Shown here piece after piece: positions 24,365-33,900 of a stretch of 41,478 nt of DNA. A program made the position numbers and the translations under genes. The notes beneath the pieces were generated by a model. The model saw only the letters and a list, made by a program, of their open reading frames with translations. It was not told where the DNA came from and did not search any database. The DNA is from Bryobacterales bacterium. GTDB lineage: Bacteria > Acidobacteriota > Terriglobia > Bryobacterales > Bryobacteraceae. Each line of letters begins with the position of its first letter. Position 1 is the first letter of the stretch. Location of the stretch: NCBI GenBank assembly GCA_020847975.1, contig JADLBD010000025.1, positions 1-41,478 of the forward strand. The letters are read 5' to 3'.

Positions 24365-25681
24365 ATGGTACGTCGGCGCGAATTCCTGAAAGCAACCACC
24401 GGTGCCACCGCTGCCGCTCTCTCGGCCAGTGCGGCGGAGGACAATCCGGTACGGGTCGGCATCATCGGCAACGGAAACAGAGGAACCAGCCTGTTGGGGC
24501 GGGTGCTCAGGATTGACTGGGCCCACGTGACGGCGCTGTGCGACGTCCGGCCCGAAGCTTCCGCAAAGTCGCAGGATCTTCTGCAAACGGCCGGACGGCC
24601 CAAGGCGGAGACCTATACGGGTTCACCCGAAGCCTACAAGCGGATGCTCGACCGTAAGGACCTGGACGTGGTGATCATCGCCACACCGTGGGACCTCCAC
24701 ACGCCTATGGCTCTCGACGCGATGCGCGCGGGCAAGGCCGTGGCCACGGAGGTGCCCGCCGCCCAGACCGTCGAGGACTGCTGGGCGCTGCTCGAGACGC
24801 GTGACAAGACCGGCAGCCCTTGCATGATGCTCGAAAACTGGTCCTTCCGGCGCGATAACCTGGCGGTGCTGAACATGATTCGCCTCGGGCTGCTGGGCGA
24901 CATCGTGCACTGCCATTGCGCGCACAGCCACGACTGCGTCCTGCACACCCCGTGGTACTTTGACCGGAAGGGCAACCCGACCTGGTTCGGAGGGAAGCTG
25001 ATTGACCGCAACTGCGACCAGTACCCGACGCACAGTCTCGGCCCGGTGCTGAGTTGGATGGACATCCACTGCGGCGATGCCTTCGACAACATCATCACCG
25101 TCGCCACGCGCTCCTTGGGCATCAATCACATGTTTGCCGAGGTGCTGGGCAAGGACAGCGCCCCTGCGCGTCGCCGCTACGCGCAGGGCGATATCGTCAC
25201 TTCGCTCATCCGCACCAAACGCGGGAACACCATCGTGCTCAACAACGACATGCAGCTGCCCCGGCCTTATGACAACCGGTGGATGATTCAGGGTACGGAC
25301 GGCGTCTACAGCGAAGAACGCAATTCGATTTACCTGTGGCGCAGGAGTCCACAGGCGCACGAGTGGGAAGCCTTTCCGCCCTATCAGGACAGGTACGAGC
25401 ATGCCTGGTGGAAGCCCATGGCGGATCCGAAGAACGGAAAGGACCAACTGGCGGCCGGGCACGGGGGCACCGACCCTTTGATGATCTACAAGTTCCTCGA
25501 AGCCGTGCGCAACAGGACTCCGCTGCCGCTGTCGCTCGAGGATGGGCTGCTGATGAGCGTGGTTGTGCCGCTGTCAGGGCAATCCATCGCGGGCAACGCC
25601 AAGGCAATCGACTTCCCCGACTTTACGCGGGGGGCGTGGAAAACCAACAAGCCCTACTTCGCGCTTGACCGCAAGGCCTGA
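24365..25681 (+). CDS. GH109-type (Gfo/Idh/MocA) glycosidase, Tat-exported
   Basis: A 438-residue protein. The Tat motif RRREFLK is followed by the dinucleotide motif GIIGNGNRG at about 32-40. CMMLENWSFRRD, DQYPTHSLGPVLSW and GHGGTDPLMIYKFLEA match the GH109 family, which uses a bound NAD to cleave alpha-N-acetylgalactosamine by oxidation, elimination, water addition and reduction. It is divergent from the ROK operon and has its own promoter and terminator. Export with bound NAD through the Tat pathway is usual for the family. An ordinary sugar oxidoreductase is the alternative, but the YPTH and GHGG motifs favour GH109. Confidence 0.85.
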   Translation: MVRRREFLKATTGATAAALSASAAEDNPVRVGIIGNGNRGTSLLGRVLRIDWAHVTALCDVRPEASAKSQDLLQTAGRPKAETYTGSPEAYKRMLDRKDLDVVIIATPWDLHTPMALDAMRAGKAVATEVPAAQTVEDCWALLETRDKTGSPCMMLENWSFRRDNLAVLNMIRLGLLGDIVHCHCAHSHDCVLHTPWYFDRKGNPTWFGGKLIDRNCDQYPTHSLGPVLSWMDIHCGDAFDNIITVATRSLGINHMFAEVLGKDSAPARRRYAQGDIVTSLIRTKRGNTIVLNNDMQLPRPYDNRWMIQGTDGVYSEERNSIYLWRRSPQAHEWEAFPPYQDRYEHAWWKPMADPKNGKDQLAAGHGGTDPLMIYKFLEAVRNRTPLPLSLEDGLLMSVVVPLSGQSIAGNAKAIDFPDFTRGAWKTNKPYFALDRKA

Positions 25682-25715
25682 CCGGGCGCTCGTGCGCGGA
25701 GCCAATACCGGACGC

Positions 25716-25762
25716 CCGGCGGGACAGGAGGCAACCGTCCACATGCCCGCCGGCTGCTTTTT
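25716..25762 (+). terminator. rho-independent terminator after the GH109 gene
   Basis: CCGGCGGG (25716-25723) pairs perfectly with CCCGCCGG (25746-25753) around a 22-base loop, followed by CTGCTTTTT. Confidence 0.6.
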
Positions 25763-25811
25763 CGATCCCTGCCGATCCGCCGTAGCGCCGAGACCAGCCA
25801 GGGGTTGCCCG

Positions 25812-25997
25812 TCAGCGCTTCCGCTCCTGTTGTTCCAGGAAAGCCATGACAAAGAAGCCGGCCGCGACCACCCAACGCAGGATGACAGTCCACATCGGCG
25901 CGCCGAGCAGCATGGCCCGGATGCCGAGCAGGACGAAACCCAACGAGATGCAGGGATACCAAAGTCCCGCGACCTTGCGCCACGCCGGCTGAGGCAC
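25812..25997 (-). CDS. small two-helix membrane protein
   Basis: A 61-residue ORF starting GTG at 25997. Two hydrophobic stretches can be read, CISLGFVLLGIRAMLLGA and TVILRWVVAAGFFVMAFL, followed by a charged end EQQERKR, so both ends may face the cytoplasm. The frame matches a real membrane protein better than the two competing frames on this strand. No strong ribosome site is visible. Family not recognised. It sits alone between the GH109 and TIR genes, facing the former. Confidence 0.5.
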   Translation of the reverse strand: MPQPAWRKVAGLWYPCISLGFVLLGIRAMLLGAPMWTVILRWVVAAGFFVMAFLEQQERKR

Positions 25998-26077
25998 GTT
26001 TTCATTATGCGTCGGCCCACGATTCCCGGTCCAGGCAAAGAGATTCAGGAAACAGTCGTAGTAAACTTACGGTTGCC

Positions 26078-27016
26078 ATGCCCGGCGTCTTCCTCTCCTA
26101 CCGCCGCTCCGATGCCGGAGGTTGGGCCGGCCGGCTGAAGGACCATCTCGTCCTCCGTTTCGGCCCCGATCGCGTCTGGCAAGACGTGGACGACCTCGCC
26201 CTCGGCGCCGATTACCTGCCGCAAATCCTCGACAACATAACCAGCGCCGACGCCGTCCTCATCGTCATCGGGCCGCATTGGTTGGACGAGGGCCCGGCTG
26301 GCGGCAAAGCCCGTCTCCGCAACCTCAAAGACGTCCTCCGTCTCGAAATCCGGCACGCCCTGAAGAAGCCCTCCGGCGTCATCCCGGCTCTGGTCGGTGG
26401 AGCCCAAATGCCCAAGTCTGGCGACTTGCCCCGCTCTCTCGCGCCGCTCGTGAATCGCAACGGGATAGCTTTGGTCGACGCCGATTGGTCCCGCTCCATG
26501 CAGCTTCTCTTTGAACGGCTCCAGGACCTGGCTCGCGCCGCCCGCACAACCGAAGCGGTCGCCATTCCGGCGCTGCCCGACATCCTCGACAAACTCGACG
26601 ATCTCCAAACCCGCTACTTCGAGCGGCTAGCCACCAACGACTCTCCCGCCGCTGCCGCCATCGCCCGGGAAGCCCTTCAGCTTCTCGATGACCAGATGCC
26701 CAACTATGCCCATGACCAGACCCTCCAACTCTTCCGCGGCTTCTTTCTGAAAAACCTCGCCATGGCCCTCCGCGACTCCGGCGACACCCCTGGTTTCGAG
26801 GCCAACCTCGAACTCGCAGCCCACATATTCGAAACCATCCGCCGCGAAGCCGAACTCCACTTGGCCAACGTCTACACCGGCGCAGCCGCCATCCCCATGC
26901 TTCGCGGCCAAGGCCCGCCCGCTCTCGACCTCATCAACCGCGCCCTCACCCTCGCCCCCAGCCACCCCTATGCCCTGCACGACCGCAAAGAAATCCGCCG
27001 CTTCTTCGGCCTGTAG
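26078..27016 (+). CDS. TIR-domain protein with helical repeat C-terminus
   Basis: A 312-residue protein. Residues 1-150 are a bacterial TIR domain: VFLSYRRSDAGGWAGRL at the first strand, VWQDVDDLALGADY at the second, and ADAVLIVIGPHWL. A possible catalytic Glu in VLRLEIRHAL occupies the place seen in NAD-cleaving TIRs. Residues about 170-312 are helical and end with TPR-like units (PALDLINRALTLAPSHPYAL). Many such proteins cleave NAD and act in phage defence, but stand-alone TIR-TPR proteins with other roles exist. It is next to the defence-like operon but is separated from it by 488 bases, so a joint function is only inferred. Codon third positions are very C-rich compared with the next genes. 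Confidence 0.85.
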   Translation: MPGVFLSYRRSDAGGWAGRLKDHLVLRFGPDRVWQDVDDLALGADYLPQILDNITSADAVLIVIGPHWLDEGPAGGKARLRNLKDVLRLEIRHALKKPSGVIPALVGGAQMPKSGDLPRSLAPLVNRNGIALVDADWSRSMQLLFERLQDLARAARTTEAVAIPALPDILDKLDDLQTRYFERLATNDSPAAAAIAREALQLLDDQMPNYAHDQTLQLFRGFFLKNLAMALRDSGDTPGFEANLELAAHIFETIRREAELHLANVYTGAAAIPMLRGQGPPALDLINRALTLAPSHPYALHDRKEIRRFFGL

Positions 27017-27504
27017 ATTCCATATCAAGTGACTTGGGAAGGGAACCATCTGAGCGTTCAGCACGAGGGCGAGCCAGTACAGCAAGGAACTGGCATACAA
27101 GTCAGTAACCAGGACGCATCAAGCCGGACAATCAAGCCAGACGGAGTTTCGCATGCGAGACGACGTAGCGCACGCTCCCGTTTGGATGACAGCGACTGCA
27201 GTCTCCAGACGACTGCCAGTCGAACTTGTGCTGTGGGGCGTCCGCCACATAGCGGTCAAAGCGGGGCGATTGGCGCAACGGCATAAGTTGTTGCCATCGA
27301 AGTAGTGGTGCCATCGATATTTATTAGAGTATCATCAGATTATCATCAGAGTATCAGTTCCGAAGGTGTGCGATTCCTGATAAAATTTCTTTCGCCGCGC
27401 CTGCAGTACCGAGCGCCGTCTTTCCTCGAAGACGCGAGCCTTAATCAAGTTGCGGCCTTGCACGTAGGGAGCAGGTCAAGGAGTCTGAAACGATAGAAAC
27501 ATTC
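27017..27504. other. intergenic region with direct repeats, no supported gene
   Basis: No convincing protein gene. A minus-strand ORF at 27132-27314 carries a CSRCHPNG motif (CxxCH) but has no family and may be a relic. The right part holds two direct-repeat sets: TGCCATCGA twice (27292-27300, 27309-27317; period 17) and the iterons at 27330-27357. AAGGAG at 27478-27483 may be the ribosome site of the following gene. Base composition looks more AT-rich than the left half of the window, judged by eye and not counted. Confidence 0.6.
27330..27357. repeat. 11-bp iterons upstream of the defence-like operon
   Basis: TATCATCAGAT (27330-27340), TATCATCAGAG (27341-27351) and a partial TATCAG (27352-27357) repeat with an exact period of 11 bases. 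This is one helical turn, as expected for cooperative binding of a regulator. Confidence 0.65.
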
Positions 27505-28812
27505 TTGACAGCGTACGATCCGTCCGACCTGCCGGGAACCAGCATAGATCCACTCGGTTTTGAACGCGGCTATCTCTTTCTGGCCGACAAAATCCTACCA
27601 GGCCTGACTAACGTGGCCTCTCACCCACGGTATTTCGCCCTGCTTTGCGCTGGAATCTACCTTAACGGTGATACGACTGGCATAACGCAGCGCGACTTGG
27701 TCCGCAAACGCCAAGAGATCATTCTGCGATTGGAGCGCTTCTGGGCGTTGGCGAACGTGCTCGCACTCCCGGATCAATCTAATGCTATCCGCGGCGTCAC
27801 CTATGCCCAAGCCCAAGCTGATGAACTCAGGCGTTCCGGCGCCACTCGGACCAGCGCGAAATATCCACTTCTCTCGCGGCAGGTGCAGTACGGCGTGATC
27901 GGCATCTATGCGAACGTCGGGGCAGGCATGCGTTTCCTCAATCGGGAGGACCTCACGCTTACACCCGCCCTTGGCGAAAAAGCCGCTGAGGCGTTCATAG
28001 GCGAGACCGAATTGCCGGGCAGTGTTAGGCGGGCAGTGCTCGACGACGGCGACGTTCCCCTGGCAACGTTGAAGGCGTGGGGTGAACGGGCTCATGTGGA
28101 TGGAGAGGTCAAGGCAGTTGAGGCCGCATGCCTTTTTGAAGCCCTGCACTGTAACGCGACCAGATCTCGGATGGCCGGGTTCCTTAAGCGCCATCCATGG
28201 ACCAATGTCCAGGATACGGAACTCTGCCGGCTCGCACGCATACGCGGATATCTGAAATCAAAGGATGAATTCCAGGACCTCCGCGAAGCGATCAGTTGCA
28301 TCCTGGAGTTCGAGTCGTGCTATCAAGTAGCCGCCCTCATGTTGGAACGGCTCCTGTGGGTCTGCCGTCATCACGCGGCCGCTTCCGTGACCCTCGCCGA
28401 ATTGAATGGCGACCCCGTCGTGCAGTGTGTGCGAGATGTGTTTCCGGCACGAGTACGCCGTTTCCTTTCGACGCTCGACAGCGCCTCCAACCAAGTATTT
28501 CGTGCAAACCTTGATCGTCTGTCGGATGTACGAGAGTTTCTTGAGAAAGCCCAGACGGCGGTCGATGATATCGATGCCTTTCTGACGGCGTTCATCGTGC
28601 GTCACACGGAGGTTCAGCACGGAAAATTCGATCGAGGGCGCCGGAAAATGCCCTGGCTTGAGCGTACTGACACAGGGGTCAATCTGACAATGACCCGGGC
28701 CGGCGGAGCGAGCCGGGAACTTCGTTCACCGGATGACTTTGCGCCTCACCCATATAGGCTTGGTGCTGCTGATGCGCTTGTTTTGGGCGCGGGGAGGGCA
28801 CCCCAAGCATGA
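27505..28812 (+). CDS. DUF6361-like protein of a PLD/helicase operon
   Basis: A 435-residue soluble protein. Its N-terminus (LADKILPGLTNVASHPRYFA, then a helical region) has the same layout as DUF6361 proteins, in which a RDAFADxLFPGTSTIxTRARYF-like motif opens the domain. The likeness is weak and by eye. The rest is mostly helical, with charged and hydrophobic heptads. The annotated TTG start at 27505 is uncertain: it is the only conventional start before the conserved part, and no ribosome site is at the right distance, while AAGGAG at 27478-27483 is ideally spaced for an ATA codon at 27493. The stop overlaps the start of the PLD gene as ATGA. Likely a partner of the two downstream proteins; no enzymatic motif was seen. 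Confidence 0.6.
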   Translation: MTAYDPSDLPGTSIDPLGFERGYLFLADKILPGLTNVASHPRYFALLCAGIYLNGDTTGITQRDLVRKRQEIILRLERFWALANVLALPDQSNAIRGVTYAQAQADELRRSGATRTSAKYPLLSRQVQYGVIGIYANVGAGMRFLNREDLTLTPALGEKAAEAFIGETELPGSVRRAVLDDGDVPLATLKAWGERAHVDGEVKAVEAACLFEALHCNATRSRMAGFLKRHPWTNVQDTELCRLARIRGYLKSKDEFQDLREAISCILEFESCYQVAALMLERLLWVCRHHAAASVTLAELNGDPVVQCVRDVFPARVRRFLSTLDSASNQVFRANLDRLSDVREFLEKAQTAVDDIDAFLTAFIVRHTEVQHGKFDRGRRKMPWLERTDTGVNLTMTRAGGASRELRSPDDFAPHPYRLGAADALVLGAGRAPQA

Positions 28813-30923
28813 AGTCCAACGAAGATGTGGCTGCGCGCAAGCTCATCGACAAAGTTGTTCCTGAGCCAAACTGGGGACGTCTACAAGGGCTGTTCGCGAC
28901 AACGTACGACCTGCGTCCGGACTTCCTTGAGATGGATTTCCTGCCGTCAGTGTTCGGCCTCGGAACATGGGATGACCGCAGTTGGGCTAGTCGGATCGCA
29001 CTGGAGAAGCACCTTTGTGAAGTCGAGGCTGCGACAATACTTGCCGAAGCCCGGAGATACCGCGGAAGACCGCGATCCCTGCGTTTGGAATTCCTGCCTG
29101 CCGTTGGCCCTCGTGGGGCCGCTCTCCACGCCAAAGTGACGGTTCTCCTCTTTGATAAGGCGGTACGGCTTGTAGTCGCCAGTGCGAATCTGACCGAGCG
29201 CGGCTACCGTCAGAATCGTGAAGTTGTTGCCGTGCTGACAGCGTCTGCCAACGCCAGAAAGGAATCCAGCACTGTCAAGGCTGCTTTCACTGAGATGCAG
29301 ACGGCTCTGGCTCCATGGCTTTCGCAGGACACCCGCAAGTTTCTGGATCTCTGTCTGGACAAGGTCGAGCCATGGGTGAACGGGCCGGCTGACCCGGATA
29401 ACGCCTTCGTCTGGACCTATGGGCAAAAGCGCCTGTGGTCGGAGTTCGTCGCGCGCTGGCCTGCGGCCGAAGTCATCCGGCGAATTTCGATTGTGTCCCC
29501 GTTTTGGTCCGCAGATGCGGGGACGACGCTAACGGCCTTTTTGGCCGAGTTGAAGAACGTAGGTCCGCTCGCGGCCGATGCGGAACTGCGACTGCTCACC
29601 GATGCTTTCGAGGACCCCGACGGGAGAATCTTGCCGGTGCTGCCTGCTGGCTATACATCGTTCGACTGGGGCGCCCTAGGCGTAACGGCGACAGCTCAAC
29701 CGGTTAGCCCGAAGATCTATTCTGAGGAAGTCGGCGGTATGGATGGTTTTACCGGCAGACGGTCCCTTCACGCGAAGGTCGTTCTAGTCGAGGGCAGCAA
29801 AACGGGTCTTGCATACCTCGGTTCGGCGAACTTCACTGCACATGGCTGGGGTTTTCTGGACCATAAAACGCATAGCAACATTGAAGCCGGCCTCATTGTC
29901 CGGCGGTCGGTACGCTCAGAGGCACTCGACCGCTTGATTCCCGAACCTGCAGGGCAACCGATTCTGTTGACGAGCAGCAACATCCATTGCCTTCGTCCCC
30001 CGGAGAACGATGCTGGAGAGGATCCATGGCCGGAATTCATCAACCGGGTTCTCTTGGCGCCGGCGGTGGGAAACGAAGACAAACTGGCACTCTCGATTGA
30101 CGTCAATCCTGCCATAGCGCCTTCGAGTTGGTCGGCAAGACTGCTAGACAAGGATGGCAGCCGTGGTGACACGCTCATCGACGTTGATGCGACCCAAGAT
30201 CGATCTCAGTCCGCATTCATCCGGGACCTCTCGCCCGAGGTTCTCAACAGGCTCCTCACCGACCAGGAAATCCTTGTTTCGTGGCCTGCCTGTATTGGCG
30301 GTCGGCCGCTCCCGCTGAACGTCGAGTCCTCCGCTCGAACTCGGTTGCCAATCTCGCCCGGAAATCAGCGCATACAGGAAGGTCATCTCCTCTCCTACTA
30401 TCAGGGCAGAATCGCATGGGAAGATCTCTTCCCTGATCCCGATCCACCTGTAGGACCGCCCCCATATTCGAGCTTGCCCGCACCTCCCGACGCCGGTGTG
30501 GATCGATCGCGCATCCAGTCCTATCAAATCCGTGAGTTTGTGGAGGCTCTGGCCGGAATACGCCAGGATCTCAAAGGCGCGACACAGTCGGAGCCGGCCA
30601 TGCGATTAGCGTTGCTGGGCCCCGTCAGCCCATTCGCGCTCGCGCAGACCATCCTCGAAGCTGTGAGGTCGGGGCGACGAACGCCCACCGCCGCGGCCTT
30701 CCAAATGGTTGAACTTCTCAAATGCCTGCAGACTGCCCGTGAACTCCCCGTCCATGACAGGCTTTCCGAATGTTGGGTGCAGCACTTGCAGGATGCTACG
30801 AACAAGATCGCACAGCTGCTAAAGCAGGTTGTAGCGGCCCACAAAGACGCCTTCTCTGCGAACAAGGCCTTCCTCAGCTATCAGAAGACCGTCCTTGGCT
30901 CCGACCTGAAACTCGACATATGA
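28809..30923 (+). CDS. phospholipase D-family protein, two HKD motifs, putative nuclease
   Basis: A 704-residue protein. The first HKD motif has H107 and K109 (LHAKVTVLLFD) followed by ASANLTERGY. The second has H321 and K323 (SLHAKVVLVEG) followed by LGSANFTAHGWG. Two motifs in one chain build a complete phosphodiesterase site like that of nucleases such as those in defence operons. Residues about 500-704 are a helical, proline-interrupted tail that could contact the helicase. Both ends overlap neighbours as ATGA, so expression is tightly coupled. A lipid-modifying role is less likely because the neighbour is a DNA/RNA helicase. Confidence 0.85.
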   Translation: MKSNEDVAARKLIDKVVPEPNWGRLQGLFATTYDLRPDFLEMDFLPSVFGLGTWDDRSWASRIALEKHLCEVEAATILAEARRYRGRPRSLRLEFLPAVGPRGAALHAKVTVLLFDKAVRLVVASANLTERGYRQNREVVAVLTASANARKESSTVKAAFTEMQTALAPWLSQDTRKFLDLCLDKVEPWVNGPADPDNAFVWTYGQKRLWSEFVARWPAAEVIRRISIVSPFWSADAGTTLTAFLAELKNVGPLAADAELRLLTDAFEDPDGRILPVLPAGYTSFDWGALGVTATAQPVSPKIYSEEVGGMDGFTGRRSLHAKVVLVEGSKTGLAYLGSANFTAHGWGFLDHKTHSNIEAGLIVRRSVRSEALDRLIPEPAGQPILLTSSNIHCLRPPENDAGEDPWPEFINRVLLAPAVGNEDKLALSIDVNPAIAPSSWSARLLDKDGSRGDTLIDVDATQDRSQSAFIRDLSPEVLNRLLTDQEILVSWPACIGGRPLPLNVESSARTRLPISPGNQRIQEGHLLSYYQGRIAWEDLFPDPDPPVGPPPYSSLPAPPDAGVDRSRIQSYQIREFVEALAGIRQDLKGATQSEPAMRLALLGPVSPFALAQTILEAVRSGRRTPTAAAFQMVELLKCLQTARELPVHDRLSECWVQHLQDATNKIAQLLKQVVAAHKDAFSANKAFLSYQKTVLGSDLKLDI

Positions 30924-33900
30924 TCACACGCTCTCAGGACTTCGACCTCGGCCGAGACCGCACCCGTATTAAAGACCCCCGAGACGCCGCACGCCAGCAA
31001 TGCACCGTGGACGCTTTGCTTGATCGGTTTTTTAGTCCACGCTCCCTTGACCGTTTCGAAATCCAGGTCCTCGCCGACGAAGTCGGGATGGGGAAGACGT
31101 TCGTGGCACTCGCGGCAGCATATTCCGTCTTGGCACACATGAAGAGAGGGCGCAGCGAGCCAGATCTGGAGGGATGTTACCAGCGAGTTCTCGTTTTGAC
31201 CCCCAACAATCATGCGTTGTTCCGAAAGTGGGTCCGTGAAGTCGAGGAGTTCAAGCGCCGTTGTGTGCTCCCGGAGCATCAATCGAGCGACCTCGTGTTT
31301 TCTCCGGTCCAGGCGGACCGGCTTGAGGACTTGGCTGTTGCGCTCCGGAAACCGGGCCGGCAACCCCAGGTCATCGTCGCCCGCATGGGACTGTTCGGTG
31401 GAAACAAGTTGCTGGACTACGATCTGAAACGACGATTCACGCTCGGGGTCCTGTTTCGACTGTGGGGTGTCGGTTTCAACTATGAGTTGCGGGACCGGTT
31501 GCTAAAAGGCGCACCACCAGATTGGCCGGCAGCCGACAGGCTCACGATGGTCACGGAAGAAGAGGACCAGCGTCTCCCGTTCGGCGAGAATGACTTGCTG
31601 ACGATCCTGAGGGCTTTCCGCGGCGAAGATTGGGATTGTCTGGAGTCCCTGCGTTCCGCTTGCCGCGAACTCGCGCAGCCATTCTACCGAAATCGCACAG
31701 ACGACTTCAGTGCTGTCTTGCAGAAGCTAACGGACGTCTACAAGAGAGCCGCACTCCGCAGCATCCTGCGTGATTTCCCCCTCCTTGTAGTGGACGAAGC
31801 TCACAACTGGAAGAACGGCCCTCTCGCTGGGGCGAACGGATTCGACAATTTCGCGAAATACATAGCGCCACATGTCCGGCGCGCGTTGCTCCTGACCGCC
31901 ACCCCGTTTCAACTGCGGCCTGATGAAATGCTGCAGATTCTGAAAGTATCGGACTACATTCGCCCCTGTTCGACGCAGGCAGCGTCCTCGATACGCTGTG
32001 AGCGGCTTGCTAAGTTTCGAGAGGAAGTTTTGCGCCCGGTGCTGGCTAACTCAGAAGCGCATAGCCGCCGTTTCAGCCAAGCCTGGGCCAGGATTCCCCG
32101 TCGAGTGTCCTCAGCGACGATTTCTGCCCTTTGGGTGTCCCAGGAGTTTGCGGCAGCCAGAAGCAGGTTACGATCTCTCGCTCAATTGGAAGGGGTTGTT
32201 ACCTCTCGGGCTGTGGATATGGCGAAGATCATCGCCGCAGCCGTCGCCGGAGTCGACCCGGACATTCGGCAGTTCTCGAAGGAGGCTCTCGATCTTTACT
32301 CCTGCAATGCCGACCTGTCCAGCGAATTGGGGAAGCTGGTCATTCGGCATCGCCGCCAGACGGAACACCGCTTTTTCTCTATCGGAACCGAATTTGGCCA
32401 GAACGGCGAAGCGGTTGTTGTGCGGTCGGACGGCCACATACTCCATGCCGCGCCAGGCCTGGACATCAGAGGTGAGGCAGAATTGCCGCAGTTTATTTTG
32501 ATGCGGTGCGTTTCGGAAATGAAGGGCGGCAAGGGCCGGTCATCTCTTGGGAGCGATCTCACCGGCTGCTATTCCACGCTCCACGAAAGTTCCGAAGGCC
32601 ACCGCGTCAAGGAATCTCTGAAAGAGTCGCCAGTCGGACGAGTCTACCTAAACTTGTTGTTCGATATGGTGAACAAGCGGCACGATCCGAGACACCCCAA
32701 AATGTCGGTCGTCGTCAACGAAGTTCTCAGGCACTGGCGCGCCGGCGAAAAAGTTCTCGTCTTTTGCTTCAGAGTGAATACTGCCGAACGGCTTCGCGAC
32801 ATCATAAGCGAAAAGGTCCGCAACGAACTGGCGTCGTACAAGAGGAAATGCCTGGGTGGGGAAGCTCAGCTAAAGACACTGCGTGCCCGTCTGACCGGGC
32901 GTGATCGGGATCTCGTCGGTCTTGGGCTGGACCGCGTTTTGTGGTCGGTCGCGTGGGCGATGGGCGAGCGTTTTCCGCTTCGCCCCGGAGAGTTCGTTCT
33001 CAATGACGAGGAACTCACGGATCTGGCCCGCATCTCGCTTCAGTTCGGCGTCGACCTCACGGAGGAACGTGTAGACCGGGTATTCCTGCATCGAGCAACC
33101 GAACACATCGTTGCCAAACGATTCCTGAACTCCAAGGGTAACCAGGAAGACGGCCTCCGGCTCCTGCTGACAGAGATCGCCGATCCGGGGTGGGTCGCAG
33201 AACCGTATGGCCTCTATTACCGGGGTGAGGACGATGAGCGCAGCGAGGAATCCTCTGCGTTCGACGAGCGGGGCTGCCACACGAAGTATACAGGCGAGAA
33301 GGAAGCGAGCCGCGAACAAATCAATGCGGTGGCCGAGGCCCTCCGCTCCAAACGGCAACGCGCCCTGACCAAACGCGACCTGACCAAACGCCAAACTCCG
33401 GTCCTCAATTCCTATGCCGTTGCTCCGAGCCTCTGGCTGGGCGATGAACCAATCAAGTACTGGCAGCAGCCTACCGGCCGGATCGCCAATACACTCGGGA
33501 CCGTCCACGAACATCTTTGGTATCTGACCAGGTCGGGCGGTGCCGGCACCACGCGTGCAGACGCCAACGCTGGCGACTTCGATTGGTACACGAGAGCGCT
33601 TGTCCTTCAGGCACTCAGGCGCGCCCTGCTCCGCGAATCTGTCCTGTTGCGTTTGCTGCCGCACCGCAGTGATTTGCATGAATCTGGGTGGGGAGAACTC
33701 CTTGCCCAGGCATTCTTTGCGAACCTGCCGAATCAGCATGAGAGCATGGCCCAGCGAATTGGGGTGTTCCTGGAAGACCTGCGGGCCTCGAGCGGGCACA
33801 TCGACGACGCAAGTTCTGCGCGGGGGGCGCTGTATCAGGCGACTCGCTTGCGAGACCAGCAGTTCGTAGCTTTGGTGAAAGGCGGGGGCGGGAACATGAT

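Noticed and set aside
27132..27314. cytochrome-c-like ORF with CxxCH on the minus strand
   Set aside because: Only a single motif in a short frame, with no signal peptide, no ribosome site and no family pattern.
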